A DNA stretch of 64,000 nt, taken from assembly GCA_017557785.1 (NCBI GenBank), contig JAFYYA010000112.1, positions 1-64,000 on the forward strand. The letters are read 5' to 3'. This DNA comes from Salinivirgaceae bacterium (lineage in GTDB: Bacteria; Bacteroidota; Bacteroidia; Bacteroidales; SZUA-534). Below, in pieces: positions 26,912 through 34,954 of the stretch (position 1 is its first letter; each line of letters begins with the position of its first letter). Both the position numbers and the translations under genes were made by a program. Under the pieces are notes generated by a model. It made no database searches and was not told the origin of the DNA. It worked only from the letters and a program-made list of their open reading frames with translations.

Positions 26912-27418
26912 TCACACATTCTCTGCCACAGCCACCATTTCTTCCGCCTCGCAGCGCAACCGAATCCATTTGCGGAACCATTCCGGCTCGTTCTCGATAT
27001 TGTCGAGTAGCGGACGCAGGCGGCGTTTGCCAATGCGGTTGTCGAGCACGGCTAACAGACGAATGAAATAGTTGTCGTTGGTCAGGCTTTCGTCGGCAGA
27101 AAGTACGTTCAAGTAATAGTGAATGTAGTACGGCGCGTCGAGTCCCCATATATTCCCCACAAAACCAGTTTCCCGAATTACATCTTCTTCGGTTTTCCCA
27201 TTGCGGTCTTTAAGCAAATAAAATTCCGGATTGGTGCAGAGCCACGCTTCGCCGTCAACGATAATTGACAACACGTGCATTTCTGAACAATGCCACCGCC
27301 AATGTTGCTTTGTACATCTGCACTGATTGGTTCTATATACATCGTAATGGTAATCGACACGGCCTTTCAAACTGTCGGCAAGTCTGTCTTTTAATATTTG
27401 TCTTGTTTTGCTCCACAT
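26912..27418 (-). CDS. SF0329-like protein
   Basis: The 168-residue cytosolic protein begins MWSKTRQILKDRLADSLKGRVDYH, the opening I associate with the SF0329 family, followed by an RWHCSEMHVLSIIVDGEAWLCTN core and a helical C-terminal half. The family has no established function that I know of; members often occur in arrays of unrelated small genes. It is the last gene of the accessory island on the minus strand. Family naming is from memory of the N-terminus only. Confidence 0.65.
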   Translation of the reverse strand: MWSKTRQILKDRLADSLKGRVDYHYDVYRTNQCRCTKQHWRWHCSEMHVLSIIVDGEAWLCTNPEFYLLKDRNGKTEEDVIRETGFVGNIWGLDAPYYIHYYLNVLSADESLTNDNYFIRLLAVLDNRIGKRRLRPLLDNIENEPEWFRKWIRLRCEAEEMVAVAENV

Positions 27419-27476
27419 AGCATTTTTTGATTTTCGATTTTTGATTCATCCATCACTCAACGCCTCATAACCAAAC

Positions 27477-28076
27477 CTAAATTTCAAAACATTCAAGTTT
27501 TGGCAGTTCCAACATTAACTCCGCAAAGTCTATGCAGTTTTCTACTTGTGGATTAGGCTTTTTGCGCTGATATTCTTCAAGTTCAGTTTTGGCAGCCACC
27601 AAATAGTCATACATATTGGCAGTTAGACAATCTAACATTTCATCCTCATAAGCATTTGCCAACACATTCACAATGCCTAAATCTTTGACAATATTAGCGG
27701 GGTAGTCTTCGGAATACAATGGATTCCAATCGTTTTTTTGAATCTTATCCATAAACCACTTTAAATCAGTGTATTCATCCTCATACTCATTAACTATCTG
27801 ATTATAAAATTCTTTATTAGTAAATCCAAAAACCATTTTCCTGCATTCGTCTTGATGTTCTATACAACGAGTGTAATGAACACCATCGTTATCCAAAACA
27901 ACTTGTTGTTTCAATAAACATTCAGCATATATGTTTGGAATAGGATTGGCATTATATTTAGCCATTAAATGTTCTATTATCTCACTTGCTTCAACCCAAT
28001 AGCAAACATCACCTTCAACGTTGGCATCCTTGCCTAAAATGGCATACAATGCTTTTTTTACGTTTTGTAAATTCAT
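27477..28076 (-). CDS. Hypothetical acidic protein
   Basis: The 199-residue protein is acidic and mostly helical, with no signal or membrane segment. The ATG at 28076 (MNLQNVKKALYAIL) is preferred over an upstream in-frame ATG at 28103. A middle segment, WFMDKIQKNDWNPLYSEDYPANIVKDLG, resembles in pattern the WEILTDDSWNPGYSF segment of the protein at 33458-34102, and both have a YAECLL/NAECYM-like stretch before it. The two may be distant relatives. Function unknown. Confidence 0.6.
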   Translation of the reverse strand: MNLQNVKKALYAILGKDANVEGDVCYWVEASEIIEHLMAKYNANPIPNIYAECLLKQQVVLDNDGVHYTRCIEHQDECRKMVFGFTNKEFYNQIVNEYEDEYTDLKWFMDKIQKNDWNPLYSEDYPANIVKDLGIVNVLANAYEDEMLDCLTANMYDYLVAAKTELEEYQRKKPNPQVENCIDFAELMLELPKLECFEI

Positions 28077-28117
28077 AACTTTAAGTTTTAAATCACTATA
28101 CACTTAATAATTCAGTT

Positions 28118-28936
28118 TCACCCCTTCGGGGTTTGGTTTTGTCGGCACTCCATTTTTTCCAAATACGCCTTCCGACACAAATTCATTTGTCCTTCCAAAC
28201 CCTCTATCCGTTCCAAAAATTCCTTGGTATCGATATTCATTTGCCAATAATCAATGAGTATATCCTTATTCAGAAGAATCCACCTTTTGGTGTCGGCAAT
28301 TTGCTCTGCGGTCATAAGGTTTGAAGCCCCTGAAACCTCGGGATTGTCGCACACCGAAAACGCGACACAACGGCCGTCAATAAAGATTCTTACCGTCGGC
28401 TGCGGCTCCTGAATTTTCATCGCTATCCAAACTTTGTGAAAGAGCCCCGTCCACTCCGGAAGTAAGTAGTCCATAAAGAATTCGCCTCTTTTAAAAAACA
28501 AATCTTCCTCCGTCACCACTTTAATTTTGGATTCTTCTATCGGTTCAACTTTAACATCCTTCAGTTCAACGATATAGCCTGAAAACGAGCGTTTGGTTGT
28601 TTCATCATCCGCTAATTCGCTCTCCCAACCATCGGCCGATTGCAACTCGTTGTAAATCATAGAACAATCTTGACCGTCGGTTTCTTTGGCGGGCGATTCG
28701 CAACATTCGGCCACAATTCGTGTCACGGTTCCTGCAATGCGGTGAGTTTCGCCGATATGGTGCTCCTCGCAGAAATCGATAGCCATTCCGTTGCAGATTT
28801 TTTTGTTTTCAGGAATGGTGGCAGTCCATTTCACCTTGCTGCCAATGCGAAACGGCTTGCCGCAGCACTGTATCTGCCACGCTTCGTAATAAATTGTGCA
28901 TTTGTCCATCGTTTTGCCCTCCAACGTTTTAGTCAT
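28118..28936 (-). CDS. DUF6578-like protein
   Basis: The 272-residue cytosolic protein has an N-terminal domain (about 10-130) with YYEAWQIQCCGKPFRIGSKVKW, the pattern I associate with DUF6578, and a helical C-terminal half. The start at 28936 gives an ATGA overlap with the upstream small gene. The last residues (CRQNQTPKG) come from a GC-rich hairpin sequence shared with the end of the unrelated gene at 32915. The same N-terminal domain recurs at the C-terminus of the protein at 29690-31423. Function unknown. Confidence 0.65.
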   Translation of the reverse strand: MTKTLEGKTMDKCTIYYEAWQIQCCGKPFRIGSKVKWTATIPENKKICNGMAIDFCEEHHIGETHRIAGTVTRIVAECCESPAKETDGQDCSMIYNELQSADGWESELADDETTKRSFSGYIVELKDVKVEPIEESKIKVVTEEDLFFKRGEFFMDYLLPEWTGLFHKVWIAMKIQEPQPTVRIFIDGRCVAFSVCDNPEVSGASNLMTAEQIADTKRWILLNKDILIDYWQMNIDTKEFLERIEGLEGQMNLCRKAYLEKMECRQNQTPKG

Positions 28937-29148
28937 TTCCTTATTGCTTGCTTATACAAATCGGAATCTTTATCCAACCTGTAAAAACCTTTTCCTTCGC
29001 CGCCCAAATCCCACGAAGGCACGGCCTGCCACATCTTGAACAAATCGTTTCGGCGTCGGAATTTGCGGTGGCATATCTTTTTGCCAATTTTCTGCGATTT
29101 ACAGCAAGCCCACGTGCCGCCCGCAATCTTTTTTCTGCTTCTGCTCAT
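28933..29148 (-). CDS. Small basic Cys-containing protein
   Basis: This 71-residue protein begins MSRSRKKIAGGTWACCKSQKIGKKICHRKFRRRND and is strongly basic, with Cys15, Cys16 and Cys26 that could contribute to a metal site. Similar short MSRSRKK proteins occur in mobile or accessory gene arrays, from memory. It overlaps the DUF6578-like gene by four bases (ATGA) and follows the 75-residue gene 29175-29402 by 26 bases. Nucleic acid binding is plausible from charge only. Confidence 0.55.
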   Translation of the reverse strand: MSRSRKKIAGGTWACCKSQKIGKKICHRKFRRRNDLFKMWQAVPSWDLGGEGKGFYRLDKDSDLYKQAIRK

Positions 29149-29174
29149 AATGAGTTGTGTTCTGCGTTTATAAA

Positions 29175-29402
29175 TTATTTTTTTTCGTGTCTTTCGACAA
29201 AGAAATCCTTCCCGAAAAAGCCCGTTGGGCTGTCTTTTATCGACCGATACAAATTATCAATATCCGCCTGTGTTTCACCGTGTTCGTTCTCCAAAGTGTA
29301 GTAGTCGCTGTTGCGGTCGTAGTTTGGATTGAAGAAATACTCGTCGGGACAATCAGCAACGTTGCGGCGGCGGGTTTTCGGGGTTGATTTGCTTGTTTTC
29401 AT
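29175..29402 (-). CDS. Small conserved protein, duplicated copy A
   Basis: The 75-residue hydrophilic protein starts MKTSKSTPKTRRRN and has DCPDEYFFNPNYDRNSDYYT, then EHGETQADIDNLYRSI. The ATG at 29402 is chosen because the longer frame (from 29567) reads through a hairpin repeat. A nearly identical gene lies at 31508-31732; 29191-29404 and 31521-31734 differ at about 10 of 214 bases by hand alignment. It precedes MSRSRKK and DUF6578-like genes, and copy B precedes another DUF6578-containing gene, so a two-gene module was duplicated. Function unknown. Confidence 0.65.
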   Translation of the reverse strand: MKTSKSTPKTRRRNVADCPDEYFFNPNYDRNSDYYTLENEHGETQADIDNLYRSIKDSPTGFFGKDFFVERHEKK

Positions 29403-29415
29403 AGTATCTTTTTTT

Positions 29416-29488
29416 AATGTTCGCGCTGCAAAGAAAACCGCAAGGTGCGCGAAATTGCTGCGCAGGTTTTGAAAAAAATTCAGTTTTT
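29416..29488 (-). repeat. Hairpin repeat, copy 1
   Basis: Written on the plus strand, the element reads gcaaag-aaaaccgcaag, then arms TGCGC (29446-29450) and GCGCA (29460-29464), then an aggtttt-gaaa-rich stretch and a T-run. It ends 14 bases before the start codon at 29402. Eight related copies lie at 31747, 32834, 38537, 39060, 39140, 45859, 47268 and 48865, all in the same orientation relative to the minus-strand genes. Confidence 0.85.
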
Positions 29489-29689
29489 GCGAAAAAAGCA
29501 GCCGTACACTTAAAAATGCACGGCTGTCTGAAGTTATACCAGGGGACGACGATGTGCTATAGTGCAAAAAACCACAGCAGGGATTTCCCCCTATCGTTCA
29601 TACGCCTTAACAAGCGTACACGGCAGTATCCGATTTTCTGCTCGTGATATAACATTCAGGAATGATAAAACTATTTATAAAAATCGTCA

Positions 29690-31423
29690 TCAATCAATTC
29701 TGTCAGGCCGGTAACAATAACCTTGCTCAACAACCGACACATCAGACAAGGTTATGACATAATAATCAAAAGCATCGCCACATTCAGTCCAACCATCAAC
29801 AAACGAAACTTCAACTTCTTTATATGGCTTCTCCTCAACCACTCTATCTATTGTTTTGCGGTACTTTACAACGATTGATTCAACCTTACCGCACAATTTG
29901 TACATAAAATCCTCGAACAAACCTTCCGGACAAATATAGTCAACCTCATTGGTGCGGCGCTCTGCACAAAATAATGTTATGCGGTCACCAACCGTAATCG
30001 GTGTGCCGCAATCCTGCATCAGCCACACCTCATAATAGATGCGGCATTTGTCGATATGCACGGCAATGGGTTTGTCATTGTCGTTCTTTCTATGGCGCAG
30101 ATTGAGCGGATTGATGTTCCAACTGCGTATTTCGGCAGCCGTAAGAGCACCTTTTTTCACCAATAGTTGCTCAATTTTATTGAGTGCATTGATTTTCTGA
30201 CTCGAATCATCACCAGCGCTTTCCTCAACAGCACTGATTGAAGCCCGAATGTGGTCGAGACAACTATTCCCGTTGTACACAACCATTAGGCAACTTTCGT
30301 TACTAATTGCCCATTGAATTTTTTTGTAAGCGTTTTGAATATCCGCATCGCTAAATCCATCGTGTAGAGCGTCATAGGCTATTTTCCGGCAAACGTCATA
30401 AACTGCTTCTTTTTCCGAGAACGATTCTTCGTCTACCAGATAGTTAATAAAATCTCTCTCATCTTCCCAAACCAAACCTTTGTAGCGTCCGCTTATCTCT
30501 TGAAGCCCGAAGAAATCATTGTAAAACGACTTGTAAACTTTGTCGGTCCAGTTGTTTTCCTTACGGTATTCTTTCAACGTGTCGAGCAGTAATTGCTTTT
30601 TTTCTTTGTATTCGCTTAAGGTTTTGCTTGCCAGCATTTCGCTGTGAATGTCGTCGAGTTTGCAAGGCCAGCGGTCGGTAAAGTAAATCACCTGAAACAT
30701 CTTAACCATACCGTCTTCTAACGAATCATCGTAACCAATTGTAACGCAATCCAATGGCAGACCAATAGCCGAGTCTTCCAAATTCTGATATTGGGAAACA
30801 AGTTTATTTATCTCCCTTATCGAAATTTGTGTGTTGCGGTTTGTCCAGATTTTAATGATGTAGTTCCACGACGAATCATAACATCCCATACACGTAAATT
30901 GGCCAAGACAATCTTCAATCGGCGTGTCCGACTTCGATTGGGCATAATAAGCAGAATAGATATAAGTGAATTCGCTGTAGAAATGGTCTAATTGGTCGAT
31001 GCCATTGTCCCAAATCTCGCAATTATTTTTCACAATATCAGCCACTTCTGATTTCATAATTCTGTCCAGCCGCACATTGTTTCCCAGACAGAAACACGAT
31101 TGCGGGTCGCTCAAATCGGCAACCAACTGCATTGTTACAAGCGTTTTGCGGTCTTGCTCCTCACCGATATAGTAAGGCATACATTTATCGTCAACGCCAT
31201 CGAATTTCCGATAGGTGGTCAGAATTTCTTCGTGTTTCAAGTTGTAATAGTGAAACTCATCGCCGATGCGGGTGTAGAAAACATCGCTGTCTTCCGACCA
31301 TTGGAAAATCTCATCGTAGATGGCGGGGAAAAGCACCGTTCCATCTGATTTTTTTAGACCTTTTTTGCCATTTTCACAAAATTCGTCGATATCGCCCAAC
31401 ACTTCTAAAACAGAATCTTCCAT
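29690..31423 (-). CDS. Large protein with WG-like start and DUF6578-like end
   Basis: The 577-residue cytosolic protein opens with a WG-repeat-like segment (KKGLKKSDGTVLFPAIYDEI). The long middle has no recognised domain, with acidic and aromatic stretches and helices near 270-400. A C-terminal domain (about 455-570) with YYEVWLMQDCGTPITVGDRI matches the N-terminus of the DUF6578-like protein at 28118-28936. It lies between the two copies of the duplicated 75-residue gene. Function unknown; the fusion suggests that the DUF6578-like domain is a portable module. Confidence 0.6.
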   Translation of the reverse strand: MEDSVLEVLGDIDEFCENGKKGLKKSDGTVLFPAIYDEIFQWSEDSDVFYTRIGDEFHYYNLKHEEILTTYRKFDGVDDKCMPYYIGEEQDRKTLVTMQLVADLSDPQSCFCLGNNVRLDRIMKSEVADIVKNNCEIWDNGIDQLDHFYSEFTYIYSAYYAQSKSDTPIEDCLGQFTCMGCYDSSWNYIIKIWTNRNTQISIREINKLVSQYQNLEDSAIGLPLDCVTIGYDDSLEDGMVKMFQVIYFTDRWPCKLDDIHSEMLASKTLSEYKEKKQLLLDTLKEYRKENNWTDKVYKSFYNDFFGLQEISGRYKGLVWEDERDFINYLVDEESFSEKEAVYDVCRKIAYDALHDGFSDADIQNAYKKIQWAISNESCLMVVYNGNSCLDHIRASISAVEESAGDDSSQKINALNKIEQLLVKKGALTAAEIRSWNINPLNLRHRKNDNDKPIAVHIDKCRIYYEVWLMQDCGTPITVGDRITLFCAERRTNEVDYICPEGLFEDFMYKLCGKVESIVVKYRKTIDRVVEEKPYKEVEVSFVDGWTECGDAFDYYVITLSDVSVVEQGYCYRPDRID

Positions 31424-31507
31424 AGTTGTATGATTTTGAGTTAAAAATAATATTTAAACCTACTGCCTTTTCTATAAGCCATTAAATTGTTTCATTTCCA
31501 AGCGGTT

Positions 31508-31732
31508 TCATAACTCACTCCTTTCGACAAAGAAATCCTTCCCGAAAAAGCCCGTTGGGCTGTCCTTTATCGACCGATACAAATTTTCTATATCCGCCTG
31601 TGTTTCACCGTGTTCGTTCTCCAAAGTGTAGTAATCGCTGTTGCGGTCGTAGTTTGGATTGAAGAAATACTCGTCGGGACAATCGTCCACGTTCCGGCGG
31701 CGGTTTTTCGGGTTTGATTTGCTTGTTTTCAT
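31508..31732 (-). CDS. Small conserved protein, duplicated copy B
   Basis: The 74-residue protein is almost the same as the product of 29175-29402 (MKTSKSNPKNRRRN at the start, the same EYFFNPNYDRNSDYYT block) and differs mainly at the extreme C-terminus. The ATG at 31732 matches the copy A start. It is followed by the WG/DUF6578-like gene and preceded by hairpin repeat copy 2, 15 bases upstream. The duplicated unit therefore includes gene, start region and repeat. Confidence 0.65.
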   Translation of the reverse strand: MKTSKSNPKNRRRNVDDCPDEYFFNPNYDRNSDYYTLENEHGETQADIENLYRSIKDSPTGFFGKDFFVERSEL

Positions 31733-31746
31733 AGTCATCATTTTTA

Positions 31747-31820
31747 ATGTTCACGGGGCAAAGGAAAATGTAGGGTGTGCGAGATTCAGGTACAGGTTTG
31801 TTTTTTTAGAATAATTTTTT
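31747..31820 (-). repeat. Hairpin repeat, copy 2
   Basis: The element starts ttcacggggcaaag (plus strand). Its arms are TGTGC (31776-31780) and GTACA (31790-31794), pairing with one G-T wobble, followed by aggtttg and T-runs. It lies 15 bases before the start at 31732. The arms differ from copy 1 at the second C-G pair, which has become T-A. Confidence 0.75.
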
Positions 31821-31851
31821 TGTATGGCTTAAAAATGTTACATCTACCTAC

Positions 31852-32820
31852 TCACTCACGCCATTTGTATCCGTTATAATGGCATCCCAAATAAGGTTTA
31901 TCAGGATTATCACGGCTGAATAATGTTCCGTTTTTGCTGAAAAACCACGGATTACGTTCATCAACATCTATGTATGGGGTTTCCTCATCGCGCCTCTGAA
32001 TTGGTGCGTCGCAAAAGAAATCTTTGTCAATCTCGCGCATAGTGGACGGAAACCAGACATAACCTGGCGACCATACGGCATCGCACTTTATTGATTCCAC
32101 ACCTTCAGGCAATCGCAGTTCCTTTAAATGGCTGGCGTGAAAGGCGCTGGCTTCAATTTTCTTTACCGAAGAAGGTATGACAACATTTGTAAGATAATTG
32201 CCCGCAAAACAGCAAGCGGGTATTATTTTCAGACTATTTGAGAGTCGCAAGTATTCAATCGGGCAGCCATCAAAACTGCATTCGCCGATAGCGGTAATTC
32301 CATTGTGCATATTCACACTTTCAAGATTCTCGCAATCACTGAACGCATTGTCATCAATTATGCGGACTGACGTTGGAAATATCAAATAATCAACAACTTT
32401 GTTTCCGCAAGCGGCATACCGCCCAATGATTTCAACGCCACTGGGTATTTCAACGGCGGAATCAACTGGCACGTGAACCCAAATCAGTCCGTCGCTGCTG
32501 AAAGCCATACGGTTGCTGACTTTGAAAACGCTGCCGTACTTTTTGTTAAGTATCATTTTCTCAAGAAGATAAATCTCATCTTTGAAAGTGTCGTCAGTTA
32601 TATCGTCCTCATAATCTTTTCTTTGCGTATTTAGTTCGCTAATGTCAACCATCACCGTTTGGCAAAATGACAACAGTTCTGACATTTTCTTAACATCGTC
32701 ATCGCTGTATTCGCCTGAAATACACAATATTTCCGCATCCCCGTTTTGGTTTAGCCAACTTTCAAACGATTTGACTTCTCCATTAAAAACCGCCCGTTTT
32801 TGTGTGTTTTTCGTTTCCAT
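31852..32820 (-). CDS. Cytosolic LRR_5 (BspA-type) repeat protein
   Basis: The 322-residue protein has an N-terminal non-repeat region (about 1-110) and then LRR_5-type repeats (about 115-280), such as IIDDNAFSDCENLESVNMHNGITAIGECSF. The repeats read VxIPSSVKKIEASAFxxxxLKELRLPEGVESI. There is no signal peptide or C-terminal sorting domain, unlike typical BspA surface proteins, so it is probably intracellular. LRR_5 repeats usually bind proteins. Hairpin repeat copy 3 lies 12 bases before the start. Confidence 0.75.
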   Translation of the reverse strand: METKNTQKRAVFNGEVKSFESWLNQNGDAEILCISGEYSDDDVKKMSELLSFCQTVMVDISELNTQRKDYEDDITDDTFKDEIYLLEKMILNKKYGSVFKVSNRMAFSSDGLIWVHVPVDSAVEIPSGVEIIGRYAACGNKVVDYLIFPTSVRIIDDNAFSDCENLESVNMHNGITAIGECSFDGCPIEYLRLSNSLKIIPACCFAGNYLTNVVIPSSVKKIEASAFHASHLKELRLPEGVESIKCDAVWSPGYVWFPSTMREIDKDFFCDAPIQRRDEETPYIDVDERNPWFFSKNGTLFSRDNPDKPYLGCHYNGYKWRE

Positions 32821-32833
32821 AGTCGTACAGTTT

Positions 32834-32910
32834 TATGTTTTTGACACCGCAAAGAAAGCCGCAAGGTGCGCGAGATTGCTGCGCAGGTTTAGGGAAATTT
32901 CAGTTTTTTT
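32834..32910 (-). repeat. Hairpin repeat, copy 3
   Basis: The element contains caccgcaaag-aaagccgcaag, arms TGCGC (32867-32871) and GCGCA (32881-32885), then aggttt and a T-run. It lies between the LRR_5 gene start (32820) and the 3' end of the gene at 32915. Confidence 0.8.
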
Positions 32911-32914
32911 TGTT

Positions 32915-33202
32915 TCACCCCTTCGGGGGGCGGCTTTGTTGGCATTCCGCATCCGCGGGTTTACACCCACGGCTATGTTGTGCCAGGCCTTCGGCCTTGT
33001 CTTTTAAACAACAATTAAGGAATCTTTGATAAAACTCTTCTGCCGTCATTGTTCCTGTGCAAGTGTGGTAATCTATCCAATCACGCTTAGTCCAATTCTT
33101 ACAAATAGGCACAAGTTCATCATTGGACATTTTACGATACTTTAACATCTCTTGTCGGCGTTCTTCGCTCATCGGAACCACTGCATCTTTTATCTTTTCC
33201 AT
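32915..33202 (-). CDS. Small helical protein with repeat-derived C-terminus
   Basis: The 95-residue protein is helical and charged in its first 70 residues (MEKIKDAVVPMSEERRQEML onward, with WTKRDWIDYHTCTGTMTAEEFYQRFL). The last 18 residues (RGCKPADAECQQSRPPKG) are encoded by a run of GC-rich hairpins (32920-33000) and are probably not part of the original protein. An ATG 36 bases upstream (33238) overlapping the previous stop is also possible. Function unknown. Confidence 0.5.
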   Translation of the reverse strand: MEKIKDAVVPMSEERRQEMLKYRKMSNDELVPICKNWTKRDWIDYHTCTGTMTAEEFYQRFLNCCLKDKAEGLAQHSRGCKPADAECQQSRPPKG

Positions 33203-33231
33203 ACTTTGTGGTTTTAAATGTCCCAATTTCT

Positions 33232-33432
33232 TTACCATTTAACATCTTTAATATTGATACATCCCTGTGATTCAAGGTATTCAATAAATTCTTCATAAGT
33301 CATATCTTCAACAACGATATTACCAAACCCATTCTCATCGATTTCTGTATGATATTTCAACCCTTTGAGAATACTATCCATTTCTCTATCATTGTCGGTA
33401 ACCTGCGGTTCAAAATGTTTGTCTTCTTTCAT
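33232..33432 (-). CDS. Small acidic protein
   Basis: This 66-residue acidic protein (MKEDKHFEPQVTDNDREMDSI onward) has no recognised motif. The ATG at 33432 is preferred over the in-frame ATG at 33471, which would begin in an AT-rich repeat-like tract (aacttataactt units). It lies in a row of five short minus-strand genes with small gaps, probably one transcript with 33458-34102 upstream. Confidence 0.5.
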   Translation of the reverse strand: MKEDKHFEPQVTDNDREMDSILKGLKYHTEIDENGFGNIVVEDMTYEEFIEYLESQGCINIKDVKW

Positions 33433-33457
33433 ACCCAAAAACTTATAACTTATTAAC

Positions 33458-34102
33458 CTATAACTTATCACTCAATATATTACACTCCGAATAATCCACT
33501 TCGAAACCGCTGTTGAAATCGCGGCAATAGATTAAATCGGTGATTGCGAAGCCCGTATGCTCCCAAAGCGTGTGGAACTGCATAATCAGGTGCAGGTTGG
33601 CGGTGAGTTGCGGGTCAAGGTGTTCGTTCCAGTTGTCGTCCTCGCCGCCAATCAAATCGCTAAAACTGTCTTCAACAGGAAATCCAATAGAGCCAACACC
33701 AAAAGAATACCCAGGATTCCAACTGTCGTCAGTGAGTATTTCCCAAAGTTCCTCGCGACGCTCATCTTGCACGGGGTGCAGCCGTGGGTAGCCATCCATA
33801 TAGCATTCGGCGTTTACGCTTACATCGCCCAACGCTTTGCAGACATCGTAAACTTCTTTTGTCCGTTGGTAAGTTCGGCGAAGAGCCTCGCGCAGGGCAT
33901 CGTTGAAGGCGATTATGTCGGGCATCAACTCCGCTTGGTGCTGCAGCGCGAAATCGTTGATAATGATTTTCCTTGCCTCAAGCAAATGTCTTCCGCCAAA
34001 GCCATCGGGACGAAGGACTATAGGATGCTGATTGTATGCGTGAATAATCTCCCATTCAATATTCTGAATCAGACGACTTTCTAAAAATTCTTTGATAGTC
34101 AT
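33458..34102 (-). CDS. Hypothetical protein, 214 residues
   Basis: The protein is soluble and acidic, helical in its first half (about 1-90) and ends with ITDLIYCRDFNSGFEVDYSECNILSDKL. It contains WEILTDDSWNPGYSFGVGSIGFPVEDSF, which resembles a segment of the 27477-28076 product. No domain is recognised. It follows the DnaB-like gene by 18 bases, so the two are likely co-transcribed. Confidence 0.6.
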   Translation of the reverse strand: MTIKEFLESRLIQNIEWEIIHAYNQHPIVLRPDGFGGRHLLEARKIIINDFALQHQAELMPDIIAFNDALREALRRTYQRTKEVYDVCKALGDVSVNAECYMDGYPRLHPVQDERREELWEILTDDSWNPGYSFGVGSIGFPVEDSFSDLIGGEDDNWNEHLDPQLTANLHLIMQFHTLWEHTGFAITDLIYCRDFNSGFEVDYSECNILSDKL

Positions 34103-34120
34103 AGCAATGTTATTTATTGA

Positions 34121-34915
34121 TTAACAATCATTTTTATCGCAGAACGCAGGTCCATCGTGTTCAAAACGAACCGTGACAGAGTCGAAACGGCTAACGGCTG
34201 ATTTTTCAATAAGCAACTCTGCAACGCCTATCAGCGAATTGCCATCGTCATCCACCTTAATTCCGTAATAATCAGGGCGGTATATTAGCAATACAGTATC
34301 AGCATAGTGGTTTATGACTTTCGCGAAACGCAAATCATACATATTCGGATAGTGGATTTCGCGTTGCGGCGACTCGCAACTTCGCGTCAAACTGCTCAAC
34401 GCAACAACAGGAATGTTCACATCGCGCGACAGTTGCTGCAGTTTTTCGGTGACGGCCGCCACTGTTGCGTAATTACCCGTACCAAAATTATTGATACTCA
34501 AAATATTATCAATGTAAACAATGTCGATATTCTCGATTAGTTTCAGGCGGGCAATCTCGTAGCGCAACTCGTTAATCTCGAATTGTGCGCTATTGTTCAC
34601 AAATATTTGGTTTTCAAATTTATAACCACTCTCTTTCTTGCCAAGAATGTTGTGTATGTTCTGCAGTCGGTTTGCGATTTCGGCTTCAGAGAGCGTGACA
34701 CTGAAAACAGCGACTTTCTTCCCCGCGCACGCCTGATTGTAGGCGCACGTCAGCGCCAGCGTGCGGCACCCCATTGCGGGCCGCCCTGCAATCACCGCAA
34801 GATTCGAGTTGCGGAAACCGCCAGTTATTTTATCAAGCGCCTCAAATCCCGACGCCACGCATTGCTCATTGCTGAAGTCTTCTTTTTGTACTTCGGATAA
34901 TAGTTTTGCTGCCAT
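34121..34915 (-). CDS. Stand-alone DnaB-helicase-like domain with degenerate Walker A
   Basis: The 264-residue protein matches the C-terminal RecA-like domain of DnaB: FEALDKITGGFRNSNLAVIAGRPAMG, VYIDNI as Walker B, ALSSLTRS, then DLRFAKVINHYADTVLLIYRPDYYG. There is no N-terminal or linker domain. Where DnaB has GMGKT(S/A), this protein has AMGCRT, so the catalytic Lys is replaced by Cys. The Gln of SQLSR and the Glu of DLRES are also changed (SSLTR, DLRFA). It may bind but not hydrolyse ATP, or act as a decoy or regulator of the replicative helicase. Confidence 0.75.
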   Translation of the reverse strand: MAAKLLSEVQKEDFSNEQCVASGFEALDKITGGFRNSNLAVIAGRPAMGCRTLALTCAYNQACAGKKVAVFSVTLSEAEIANRLQNIHNILGKKESGYKFENQIFVNNSAQFEINELRYEIARLKLIENIDIVYIDNILSINNFGTGNYATVAAVTEKLQQLSRDVNIPVVALSSLTRSCESPQREIHYPNMYDLRFAKVINHYADTVLLIYRPDYYGIKVDDDGNSLIGVAELLIEKSAVSRFDSVTVRFEHDGPAFCDKNDC

Positions 34916-34954
34916 AGTTTATTGATTTTTAATGGTTTGACTTGTTATTTTGCT

